From assembly GCA_038025085.1 (NCBI GenBank), contig CM076151.1:8809001-8873000 (forward strand): DNA of 64,000 nucleotides, in the 5' to 3' direction. The notes beneath the pieces were generated by a model. It did not search any database. It was not told the DNA's origin and worked only from the letters and a program-made list of their open reading frames with translations. Shown piece after piece: positions 11,617-22,800 of the stretch. The first letter of the stretch is position 1. The number at the start of each line of letters is the position of its first letter. The position numbers and the translations under genes are program-made. Source of the stretch: Tetragonia tetragonoides. Taxonomy: Eukaryota > Streptophyta > Magnoliopsida > Caryophyllales > Aizoaceae.

Positions 11617-14131
11617 AGCGGAAATCAGGGGTATTTTTCTGTGTGCATTGATCCTCCTGTGTAACTCTATGCATGATAGCATCCAAGTCCAAGTTCATTG
11701 TCTCAGGCTCTCAGCAAACAGAATATAACCACTAGGCACTGGCATTTTGTTTCATTGAAATTTATTTTTAAAGATTCCTTCCTTTTGGCCATGGGAATTT
11801 AGAGTTGGTTCTCGAGATCCAAATTGTCAGAATGTTTATTTTGCTTTTCACATTTTATGGAAGTAGCATTAAGCGAGAAGCTTCTGTTCTTTATCATTAC
11901 CGTCTCCAAAACTTTTCCTGGTATGGAGCTGGTATGTTTCCTAAGCAAGCCCATGACAGATCCTCTTTATGAATGCCTAATATTGATGTTAATGATGCTG
12001 TCTCTCATTTATGACCATTACTTGCTCCATGAGCTGTCTGGTACTCTGAAAGAAGTCAATTAAGTGTCCCAGATAACGTCACCCAACGTATCCTGATATA
12101 CAGAAATGTGTAGCAGCTGATTAAGCTGAGACATTTTATCGTTGTTCCATATTTCTATCTGATATTAGAGGTGATGGTGAGAAAATATATTGGAAATGTA
12201 GTTTTTACGTAGGTTTTGGCACCCAAAAGTCAGTTTAATTTGCTCAGATGGTTTGTAAGAAGATGTAAATGTACGCTGTAATTGTATTGTCATGTTTGGA
12301 AGATTTCTGTACAGTAAATTGCTCCTCGTTTGCCCAGAGTATCTTATTGATTCATTAACATCTCATTTTGGCTTGACAGTCTGACATATTATACCAACTG
12401 CTTGCTAGTTTTGGCAAATGTTTCTGAAAAGCCGTCTTTGTCATCTGTCGAAGTGTTTGTGTTTGATTTACTGATTTTGCATCTTACCTGCTGTTTCCTT
12501 CAGGTGCAAGATTTTTGTTCTCGGCTGTGCTTACATGTCCATTGAAGCTGTGATAACTGATAGCAACAGAGAAATAAACCAGCTGCTGTTAGATTGGAAT
12601 CAGTCGTTCTTCGAGCTCAATATTTGCTTACCAATGCTTCTCAACGTGCTTCTCAACGTTTGAAGCATACGCCTTTTTCTGGTATACACCACTCAGTCAC
12701 AGTTGGATATCAGATACTGTGAATGGAGACACCAAATATGTAAACACAGTGACTAACAATCACAAGTTCACAACACATGTTTCATTCATTGGAAACAAAG
12801 AGAGATAAAGGATTGGAATTGTTATTAATGCTCTGAATTTCATAGTTCATTATCTAAGTGGTCAATGATGGAGTCACCATTATCCTTTTTGAAGTGACAA
12901 ATGCTTTATGTATCTTGGTCCATGGAAGCTAACTCTTCAAGGAAACGGATAAAAAATGTTGCTCGTATATCTTTGGCAGCAGAAGAATTGATTGAATAAT
13001 AGGTTGATCAATACTTGCATGTACAATGCATTATCTAAAAGTTTCTCTTTCATGTATAAGATCGCGATTTTACGATAGATTTCTCTTATCTTGTTCAACC
13101 TATATCTAATATAAAAGTTTGTTGGCATATATGAATGAAGAAGATTATTATAAAACTTTCGTATTCCTGATATAAGAGTATGAATTTCAATTAAATTACG
13201 TCCTAAACGACTAATAATTCAATATCTAAAGTAGAAGACGTAGGAGGCAACGAAACACGTAAAAGAAGATTTTTCTTTCTCTTTTAGGATAATTAACGTA
13301 AACGAATTACTTATATACTTGTAGTAGTAATATTTGCTCAAATTAATAGCACACTTCAGAAAGTATAGTTCTTCCAGAAATCTCAGATGGGATTAAAAGG
13401 CAGAGGATCCCCCAAATATTAATTAAATTTGAGTTTGTTGATTAATTGCAAAATATCAAAACAAACTCAAATAGATCTTGCAAAACATCAACCAAGCTTA
13501 ACCCCACCAACTTTCCTTCATCAAACTGCAGACCTTTATTACGCAAAGGGCGCCATTTTAGAGAAACATTTTTATTATTATTATCTGCAGTAACAGAATT
13601 CCTCTTTCCCTTTTATGGGCTGGCTTAAAACCATAACATTAGAAGCACATTGGCACATGTAACAAACTTCCCCTTATTTCTTCTTCTTTGTATTTTTATT
13701 TTCTTTTTTCTGGTGTTTTTTATAATAATAAAGCTGAACTAAGCATGTGAAGCTGTAAACAAAATCTTAATCTCAAAGAAATTTCATCACCATCCATTAA
13801 TTTGATGTTTGATCATTACAACTAAACTTGTCATAAAAACGAACCATTTGCGATTTGCCTTAAACATAAAGGAAAAAACTAAAACCTGAAGAATAAAATT
13901 TGGACTCCATTAAAAAATGTACTCCTTAATTCATACTCATAACGACTAAACAGTAATCAACCACCAACTGTGTTTGCAACTATGGACTAAAATTCGATTT
14001 AACAAATTTTGGACTAATTTCCCGTTTACACCTCCAATCAATTCAGATATCATACTCATGTATCATCAAATTTACACAAACTACCCCTACATCAAATTCC
14101 CCCTTTCCCTAGGCTACTTTCTCTCTCCTCT
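11617..14131. other. 3' region of the peptidase gene and convergent intergenic DNA
   Basis: No coding gene is seen. 11617 to about 12900 probably holds the peptidase 3' UTR; a good acceptor-like tract before 12504 suggests it may be spliced. A short direct repeat (cttctcaacgtg) lies near 12640. 13200-14131 is AT-rich and should contain the 3' UTR of the histone gene, which is transcribed toward it. Confidence 0.45.
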
Positions 14132-15203
14132 TCACTTGTTCCTCGACGACGCTCTCGTTGCCGGAGACTTCGCAACACCTCTCGCCGGAGCTTTCCTCGT
14201 CGGCGACGCCACTGCCTTCTTCGCCGGAGCCGCTGCTTTTTTCTTTGCCGGAGCCGCTGCTGGTTTCGTCGCCGGAGCTGCTGGTTTCTTTGCCGGAGCC
14301 GCTGCTTTTTTCTTTGCCGGAGTTGACTTAGCCGCCACCTTCTTCGCCTTCTTAGCTGGCTTCTCTTTCTCCTTTGGCTTCTCAGCCGCCTTCCTCTTTG
14401 TTCCTCCGGCTTTCGGCTTCTCAGCCACCGCCTTTGCCTTCGGTTTCGCCTTCTCCGTCACCACCGCCTTCGCTTTCGCAACCGGCCTAGTAGCTTTTGC
14501 AGCCGCCTTCTTTGCCGGCGCTTTCGACTTAGCAGCTGGAGCCGATTTCACCGGTGCTTTCTTCTTCGCTGCTGTTTTCTTAGGCGACGGCTTTTTCGAC
14601 GACGCTTTCTTCTTCGCCGGAGAAGCGACGGTTTTAGCAGCAGCTGATGACGCAGCCTTAGACCTAGCAGAAGGAAGCTTGTAAGAGGCCTTAACCTTAA
14701 CAAGCTTATCAGCAGCAACAGATTTCTTGAGATTCATCAACAGCAGTTTTCTGAAAGTCGATGGAAGATCCTGATGCTTCTCTTCAAGAAACTTCTGAAT
14801 CGCTTGCTGGCTCGATCCATTTCTCTCCTTCAACGTCGTTATGGCATCAGTAATCATCTACATTTTCACCAAAACAATCATTAATTAAAATCAATCAAAC
14901 TCAATCAATCGCATTAAAACCACATGAAATCGCAACCAAATCGAATAAATTCACAACTTCATTTCATATATATACCTCAAAGTAAGGTGGATGAGTAGAA
15001 GGGTTCCTTGCTCTGGTCACCTTCTGTGCTTTCGTCACCTTCTTTGCTTTCGTCACCTTCTTCTTCGTCTTCTCAGGTTCGCTGACGTCATCTTCAGCCG
15101 CAGCCGGAGAATTCTCCTCTTCGGCCGGAGCTTCCTCTACCGGCGCATCCTCCACCTCAACTTCCGGCTCGGTCGCCGCCACAGCTGGTTCTTCAGTCGA
15201 CAT
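14132..15203 (-). CDS. Linker histone H1
   Basis: Two exons on the minus strand, 15203-14976 and 14857-14132, join in phase 0 to give 317 residues. The acidic N-terminus (MSTEEPAVAA, many E and D) is followed by a basic stretch (KKKVTKAKKV). The globular winged-helix domain spans about residues 69-140: HPPYFE, then MITDAITTLKERNGSS, KFLEEKHQDLP and FRKLLLMNLKK. The intron splits this domain between PYFE and MITD. The 170-residue tail is Lys/Ala/Pro-rich with SPAKK, SPKK and SPTRK sites of the kind phosphorylated by cell-cycle kinases. It binds linker DNA at the nucleosome. The long open frame on the opposite strand (13974-14684) is a composition shadow of this tail. Confidence 0.97.
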
Positions 15204-15350
15204 TTTAGGAGAGAGAATGAGAATTTCTCTAGGGTTAGGGTTTTGAAACGCTCGGACAAATAGAAGAAGAAGGAAATACTCTAATTTCTCGGACCAGTCA
15301 ACTGGATTTCTTTTGTTGTAGTGAGAGAACAAATAACGAAATGGAAAGCC

Positions 15351-15404
15351 ATTTAAATAGTTGCTGTACACCTGAAATAAATCAGCAAAGTGTGCTGTGA
15401 TTGG
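15351..15404 (-). promoter_or_regulatory. Histone H1 core promoter: TATA-like and CCAAT boxes
   Basis: On the minus strand, CTATTTAAAT (15360-15351) lies about 150 nt upstream of the H1 start codon and can act as a TATA box. A CCAAT box (15404-15400, within CCACCAATCACAG) lies about 45 nt further upstream. Spacing and order are those of a normal RNA polymerase II promoter. The transcription start is not visible. Confidence 0.5.
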
Positions 15405-15419
15405 TGGAAATATTGTCAC

Positions 15420-17739
15420 ATGGATCGAGCGCCATTTTGAATTTTATTTAATACAGGCCGTTAGATAACAAGATATAAGGAGGGCTAGGACAAGTAAAGG
15501 TTTGGATAAGAGGATTTGCTTTGGAGGGTTTTAGGTTGTAAGAGGATGGGGTAGTGTGTGTGTTTCTCACCTTGATTCATGATGGAATTTCTTGATGAAT
15601 ATGGAAGTAAACATTTTTGAAATTTGAATGCTTTTGTAGCTTATTATCTTAGCTTTCTGTAGATGTTTAATCTTATTGTAACTCAAAGAAATGTAGGAGA
15701 TATTAAATTTGGAAGTAAAATGGTCGAGATTAGAGTTTGGTGTGAGTTAATGTCATTTAGATGATGTTTAACCTCAATGCTCTACCCTTAAATGGAGGTT
15801 TTGATGTTGCAAGTGATAGTAGGATAACAAATAAAGCTTATGGTTCAAAAATCGTTGAAAATGGTTGAGATTTAGACGTGAAATTTTACGTTTGAATGTC
15901 AGTGACGTTGAACACGTGTAAAAAATATAAAAGGAAACATTGTTTTGTGCTATTTTTCTCTAGTGATGAGGTGTTATTATTGAAAACTTGTAAGGATCAC
16001 GTGGTAAGATAAACTTTTGATAATCAAGGCGCATAGTGACGATATTGTAACAGTGCTATTAATAAAATGAAACATGTATATAAAGGTTATTCATCAAAAT
16101 ACATAGACTCAGCATTTTAACTTTCATTACCTTTTATATATATCATAAAATACACCTAATTTTGTACATAGTTTTTGACATACATTGTTGTTCATTATGA
16201 GATATGGAGTGCAAACTTAACTATGAAGATAATGTTTAACCAATAAGAATTATTACGTATATAAAACATAAACATGTGATCTTCATGTAACAGTGTGACA
16301 TGACCTCTTTACAACTTGTACATATGCATGTTATTTGATATAAACATCACATAATTTTTACACAGGTTTATATGACCACCATCTCGACATGAATTACCAT
16401 GTATAATATTGAAATACATACTAAGATCGATTTACTTCTACAACACCAATAATCTAATGGAAGCTCATTAGTTCGTATCATCACATCTAATACTCAATCT
16501 ATATCACTATGATGAGACTTAAGATGACTGATTGTCTAAGTAGAGTAGATAACACCCACACACATGAGTAAGTGTCATCTAGAGAACTGTAAACATTGTG
16601 CAACTTAACACGGTGAATGATGAACAATGGGGATTATAAGCATGGTTCTTGTTGATAGTTTGTTGTTAATAACACATAAAATTACAGTGGGGTACAACAA
16701 CGTATTAATGAAGTAATAGCTCAAACTTAAATGGAAAACCTAGAGCTCTTACTCATAACTTTATATCTCGATTATGACCCTTGTTTGCATATATAGAATG
16801 TGTATTTCATCACAATGTAAATAATATTACTAACTGTCATATTATTCACATCATCCATGTCGATCAGTTATTTATTATTATATATTCCTTCTTATTGATG
16901 CAGCGCACACAATCTTGGTATTATTACTTTTTCATTTATACAAACCTTTATAATATACTTATCTTCTCCGTCTTAGGCTAAATAATCAAATTATGATCCA
17001 TAGAATTGCGTTAAATATTAGATTTGAGGTAAATTTTAAATTTCAAATGAAATCCAATTTCATCAAACATAATTAATCAGAATATGATCTAGAAATAAAT
17101 TCGTAAAACCTAAACTATTAAATATTTAAATACTTGCTACAAAATGTTATTGGCGGCTCCAAAACCACATCAACCAACCTAACCGTTATACAATATATCC
17201 TATTTTATATCTCATCCCAAAATCTTTCTCAACATCTCAATCAAACTATTCTCCATGATTCTCCTCAACAAACTACTTTTTCTCTCCTCCTCAAGTTCAT
17301 TTTAATTTCATGCATTTGTAAGCCTTTTCCTATTTATCACTTTGCCTTCACTTGATGATATGTATTGATTTTGCTTGTTTCAAGTACTCATCAACACTCG
17401 GTAGCAATCTACTTATCAACATTCACTAGCAATTGAGTTATCCTCACTCACCACAACACACAAATTCCAATTAGTCATCAAATTGAGAGAGAAAATACCA
17501 AAACCACACCAGTATTCAATAATACTCATCAACACCAGTACTCATCCACACTCACCAACACGATATAAAAATAAATCCAGATATATTAAATGAAAATCCA
17601 AATATATTAAATTTAAACCTCGTGAATCTTATTGGGCCGTCTCGCCCATGCACAATTCTATTGTCTAGTTTGATATAACATACAAGTATACAAAAACTTG
17701 TGTGGACATAGTTTATAGTGGACCAACACTTTACCTGAA
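15420..17739. other. Intergenic, AT-rich
   Basis: No gene is recognised over 2.3 kb. Open frames are short, AT-rich and have no protein-like features. No terminal repeats or target duplications were seen. Confidence 0.5.
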
Positions 17740-18020
17740 GCCACCCCTCTAATAGTGGAGTCATCCTCTACTTCACTTGGAGCCACCCTTCTAATAGTGG
17801 AGCCACTCCCTACTTCATTTGGAGCCACCCATCAAATTTATACTTGACGTCACCCCTCTAGTAGTGGAGCCACCTCCTACATCACTTGAAGCCACCCCTC
17901 GAATTTATACTTGTCGTCACCCCTCTAATAGTGGAGTCACCCTATACTTCACTTAGAGCCACTCCTCTAATAGTGGAGTCACCTCCTACTTTATCTGGAG
18001 CTACCCCCACGAATTTATTT
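17740..18020. repeat. Interleaved tandem array with 42-bp and 25-bp units
   Basis: Units start at 17740 (42 bp), 17782 (42), 17824 (25), 17849 (42), 17891 (25), 17916 (42), 17958 (42) and 18000 (partial). Every unit starts with g(c/t)cacccctc or a close variant. The 42-bp type continues with taatagtggag; the 25-bp type continues with aatttatacttg. Spacing is exact with no indels. The units do not encode a consistent protein. Confidence 0.9.
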
Positions 18021-18309
18021 AGGGCCCGTTTGGCCTACCTTCTACCAACTTCTCATTCTCCTCCCAAATTTGTTCTTGCTCACCCCATTTTTATCCACTC
18101 CGCCCTCCATTTTCAGTTTCTAAGAAGTTGAAATAAAGCTACAATTGGTCTAGAAGGAGAAGTTACAAATTGTAGCTTCTCCTTCCACTTCTAGCATTAT
18201 TTTAACTTTTTAAAAGTTGAAAATGAAGGGGGAGTGGATGAAAATGGTGTGGATAAGAACAAATTTGAGAGAAAAAGTTAAATTTGTGAGAGTAAACCAA
18301 ATAATCCCT
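18021..18309. mobile_element. Foldback MITE-like element, probably hAT-type
   Basis: The left end agggcccgtttgg and the right end ccaaataatccct are imperfect inverted repeats. The interior folds back almost completely: a stretch around tctagaaggagaagtt near 18150 pairs with the sequence from about 18173. The GGGCCCGTTTGG-like end is common in plant hAT-derived MITEs. No clear 8-bp duplication was found, so the borders are approximate. It directly abuts the 42/25-bp array. Confidence 0.6.
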
Positions 18310-18960
18310 TAATCCATAATGGATTAAGTCCACACAAAACAGGTTGCATACGAGTAATAGAGTTGAAACATATAGTAGTTGGGTATATAGGCCACACCCA
18401 CACCATTGTATTGGGCTAGGCCCATCCATTACAACCCTACACTTTCCTTATAATGGCGATAAATCGATAATAACTTGGGAAGTGTCTCCTATCCACAAAT
18501 ACACATTAATGGCACAACATACAGAAAAGACTGTTGTATTGAGTACATGTTTGGTACATGCATGTAATTTCATGTTTGACAAGCCAAAAAAAAAATTGTA
18601 ATTTCATGTTTGGATCAGACTCTGCATCCATCCCTTTTCTGCCATTGAAATACACGTATAACAATGAAAAATCAAAATACCATAAAAAGATGGACGAAGA
18701 TAGAAACAAATTGTTTCCCCAATTATTTTTTAAATTTTTTTGGGGGATTTCGGGCATAGCTAAATGATACCTCTGATTTTGATGCATATTCTCGAGTATT
18801 TCACGAATCAATTCATGTATCTAATTCCCGAGAGATCGACTTGATCATGACCTAACAAATGAATAGATTGGTTGTACTTCATAACTTGTTTACTAGTGAG
18901 CCAACAATTATTGGATAGAAAATCTCATATATTTTAGAGTGTTTTTTTTTCCACATATTG
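18310..18960. other. Intergenic
   Basis: No gene or clear repeat is recognised here. The two overlapping open frames on opposite strands near 18344-18811 are AT-rich and unconvincing. Confidence 0.45.
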
Positions 18961-19219
18961 GACCTTACCTAATCAGTGAAAATCAGTGATAAGGCATTAC
19001 TCAATTAGTGAGAAATGGGAATCAATGACAATACCTTACTGAATCAGTGACAGGACCTTATCCAATCAGTTGAATCAGTGGCAACATTCATATTCAAAAA
19101 ATCAGTGGCAAAACCTTTATGAATCAGTGAGAGTTAGTAGAAAGACCTAACAGAATCATTAAATGCAGGATGTTATCCAATTAATGAGAATCAATGACAT
19201 AACCTTACCTAATCAGTAA
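18961..19219. repeat. Degenerate AATCAGTGA motif cluster
   Basis: About 13 copies of AATCAGTGA or variants with one to three changes occur in 260 bp, many preceded by a CCTTACC or CCTTATC block. The first (from 18961) and last (from 19201) copies share the composite ccttacctaatcagt. This looks like an eroded tandem repeat about 630-880 bp upstream of the kinase start codon. Confidence 0.7.
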
Positions 19220-19843
19220 AACTAGTCGAAATAAGTGGAAAAGAACGCACCCTTAATACTACTACAATGCTACAACATGATTGGGTGGTGGTGGTCATTG
19301 CTTGTAATAAACGTATGTATTATTATCACGTATATATCCATCCATGGTTCCTAGAATCAACATGACTACATACCTTTTTCCCTCCTAGTATTAAAATCCA
19401 AAATTTATTATCAACCCAGGATTTCCCGCTTGTACATGACTCACTTTAATGATCTTGTTTGACTAAGCCGGTGAAGTAGAGTAAGTGTATATTTAAAGCT
19501 AACCAATAAAAACAGCTGCTTATTTAAGTGTTTTTGCACTCTTCCCCTTTCACCACGTGGCCAGAACGTTACTCTACTAACAAACCACCACCACCTTCTT
19601 CTTCTTCTTCTTCTTCTTCACTTCTTCCATCTATCTCTCAAATCTCTTATTTTCTCTCTCCTATCTTTTCCTTTTTGTCTCTCATCAACTAACACCAATA
19701 CCTGATTCCCAAAATCACTAACCCTAATCTCACTCTTTCTCGATCTAATTCAACCATGTATCTCTAACATTTAGCAAATCAATCTTCAAATGTTAATGTT
19801 ATCATCTCTGTAATTGTAAGATTCTGATTAATTGTGAAAATCC

Positions 19844-22800
19844 ATGGGGATTTGCAATTCAAAACCTCCTCAAAAACCTAATCCATACGCTCCGAGAAAC
19901 GAGCTTAGTAACGACTCTCAAAACCCTAACTCCTCGCCATTACCGGACCTTCAAATCGCCGGAAACAATGGCGGCCAGAAATCGCCGTTTTTCCCGTTCT
20001 ACAGTCCAAGTCCAGCTCACTCTCGAAAGACTCCGGCGAGTGCTAATGCGACTCTTCGGAGGTTTTTCCGACCACCGTCGCCGGCGAAGCATATAAAGGC
20101 GGTGTTAGCGAGGCGGCACGGGTTTGGGTCCGGGAAGAAGGGGATCGCTGAGGCGGAGGAGGATAAGGAGGGGGAGGAGAGAGAAAGAGAGGATGGAGGA
20201 GGTGAAAGAGGAAATGTTGGGTTGGATAAGAGATTTGGGTTTTCAAAGGAGTTTAGGAATATGTTTGAGAGTGGAGAAGAGATAGGGAGAGGGCATTTTG
20301 GGTATACTTGTTTGGGTACTGTGAAGAAAGGTGAGCTTAAGGGTTTACAGGTTGCTGTCAAGGTCATCCCTAAGGCTAAGGTTTGCTTTGACTTTGACCC
20401 TTCAACTCCTTCTCTTTGATTTTCATTTGTCAACACTCAACAGTCAACAGCTTAGCTTAGTTCTTTGAACTCAACAATTTATAGCTGCTTTTAATAGATG
20501 TTAGTACTTGTTTGTTATGTTATGTGAACTGGAATGAGTCTTGTCATGGTGAAATAATCTAGGAATTTGGAGAGATTGTAAGTTCATTTTGAACCCTTTA
20601 TAGTCATAAAAGGGGATGTTGTCATAACTTTTATAAAATTGTCAAACATATAGGAGTATATCCATACATGTATTCTAGTAATAAACCAAAGTACTCTGAT
20701 TGCTAGTTAAACCAAATTTCATGAGATAGTTAGACTTAAAGTTGTAGCCTTAGTGGGTCCAAAGGGATGTTTAGTTTTAATATGAATGTCAAGTATGCAT
20801 CTATCCAGTAGTAGACCAAGATGCTTTGATTGCTCATATGGAAATAAAGAAGAAGCCTTTTTTTTAACTGAGTTTTCTGTTTCTCTTTGGATCTAGATGA
20901 CGACAGCAATTGCAATCGAGGATGTGAGGAGGGAGGTGAAGATATTGCGAGCTCTAGCAGGTCACCGCAACCTAGTAAAGTTCCACGATGCCTTTGAGGA
21001 TCTTGAAAATGTCTACATTGTTATGGAGTAAGCTTATCTGTACTTCTATGTGTTAGATGAGTAATGGAGCTAGGTTGTATAATGTTTCTAAATGTAGTTG
21101 TCTTATGTATGACCGACAGTTTTCTTTTCATCCTTTCTTCCTTTGATATTGCAAATAACATACTGTTTCTGTTTTTTGTGTGGAAGTAACAATAGTAATG
21201 GTTCACAAATTCAACAGTTCCTGTATATCATTACCTACTCTGAATATGCAACTAATTGGTTCATATGGTAAATCTAGGTTATGCGAAGGTGGGGAGCTCC
21301 TGGATAGAATACTTGCAAGGTTCTCCTACTCTCTTTAGATAATTAAGTGAAGTATTTGTGGGCTTCTGAATTGATCCTTTGGATTGTGGCTTTACAACGT
21401 GGCCATAACTATGACCCATTTATGCAGGGGTGGAAAGTACTCAGAAGATGATGCAAGGGCAGTCATGGTGCAGATCTTTAATGTAGTCGCTTTCTGTCAT
21501 CTCCAAGGTGTTGTGCACCGAGATCTCAAACCAGAGGTGAAGATTTTCCTCTATCTTTTTCTTACTTTGTCTCGATGTAGCAAGTGGAATACTTCCTGAA
21601 ATTGCCATCTATGCATCTAAGAAAGAGCTATTTAGCCAAACATCGTAATATTTCATAGCATGTCCAGATGTTGGTATTTGGTAACAAATATAACTTTTTA
21701 CTGGTAGATAATGATTTGTATCCAGAAGCTAGAGAACAGTGGCTTTCCACCTTATTGACTCTGTCATGACTTGAGGGTTTAAGCTCTCTTTTGGGGATAT
21801 GTCCTTGCATCACTACATCAAGAGCTACCTTATCCAGTCATGGTGTATTCTTTGGCAGTAGGCTTGCAGTGTAATGTTATAGTTCAGAATCCTGAATTTT
21901 GAGGTTTTTATGCAATTTGAATTTCGAATACTTTAAAATTATTGAAGTATGCATGAAAAATGAGACCACAGCTTAATGGATTCTCTCAATCAGTGAAAAT
22001 GATGCGGAGTAAAAACCAGAATATAGAAAGTTTGGTTGTTGAAATGGTTTGTAAGTGCCCTGATCAATAGAACATGGTTGTATTTCCAGTTTCTTGGAAA
22101 GGGACAAGAAATGAATAAATTCGGAATTCGTTGCTAAGCTCATCTGTATCGTCACATTGCATCTTTACCCTTGCCTTCAATGCTTATCTGTTATCATCTT
22201 CCCAATTTGCATTTCATTTTGACATATTCAACTGAGATACTAATTAGCTTTAGTGATGGACACAAAATAACGGTGTTGCGTTTAGCTATTTCAATGGCCT
22301 AAATTTAGTGCTTGAATAACGTCCCAAATATTTCTTTGGTGGAAAAGGGAAAACAAGTGGCTTCCTTAATCATTTCTTATATTGCTTTTGATTTATTAGG
22401 AAACATCTCCTTCTTTGTACTGGTTACACAACATTTCCTATTTTGTTTGCTCTGCTCACTTAAACATTTTTGTTTGGTGTATCAGAACTTTCTGTTTACT
22501 TCTAAGGATGAGAACTCTGTGCTCAAAGCAATAGATTTTGGCCTATCAGATTTTGTTAAACCAGGTATGTCTGCTCAGCCTAGCTTTATTTAAAGCAGTT
22601 CCATGTATGGTTGGTGATAATAGGAATGCAGGAATGTAAATATCAACTGGGAAAAAGGAAGTTTGGAACTTGGGTATTGCCATTCCTGTGCCCTCATTAC
22701 CACTAGCCAAACATGGCATTAGCTCAATTTATTTCCTTCCATGCGGTAAGAGTTTGGCAAAACAGAACAATGCTCGTGATGGTTTCCAGATGAAAGGCTC

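Noticed and set aside
13974..14684. 236-codon plus-strand frame rich in Ala, Phe and Gly
   Set aside because: It is the exact complement of the Lys/Ala/Pro-rich histone H1 tail; the composition is a shadow of that gene.
17740..18020. Regularly spaced repeats considered as a CRISPR-like array
   Set aside because: This is plant nuclear DNA, the units are contiguous variants of each other without unique spacers, and no cas genes are present.
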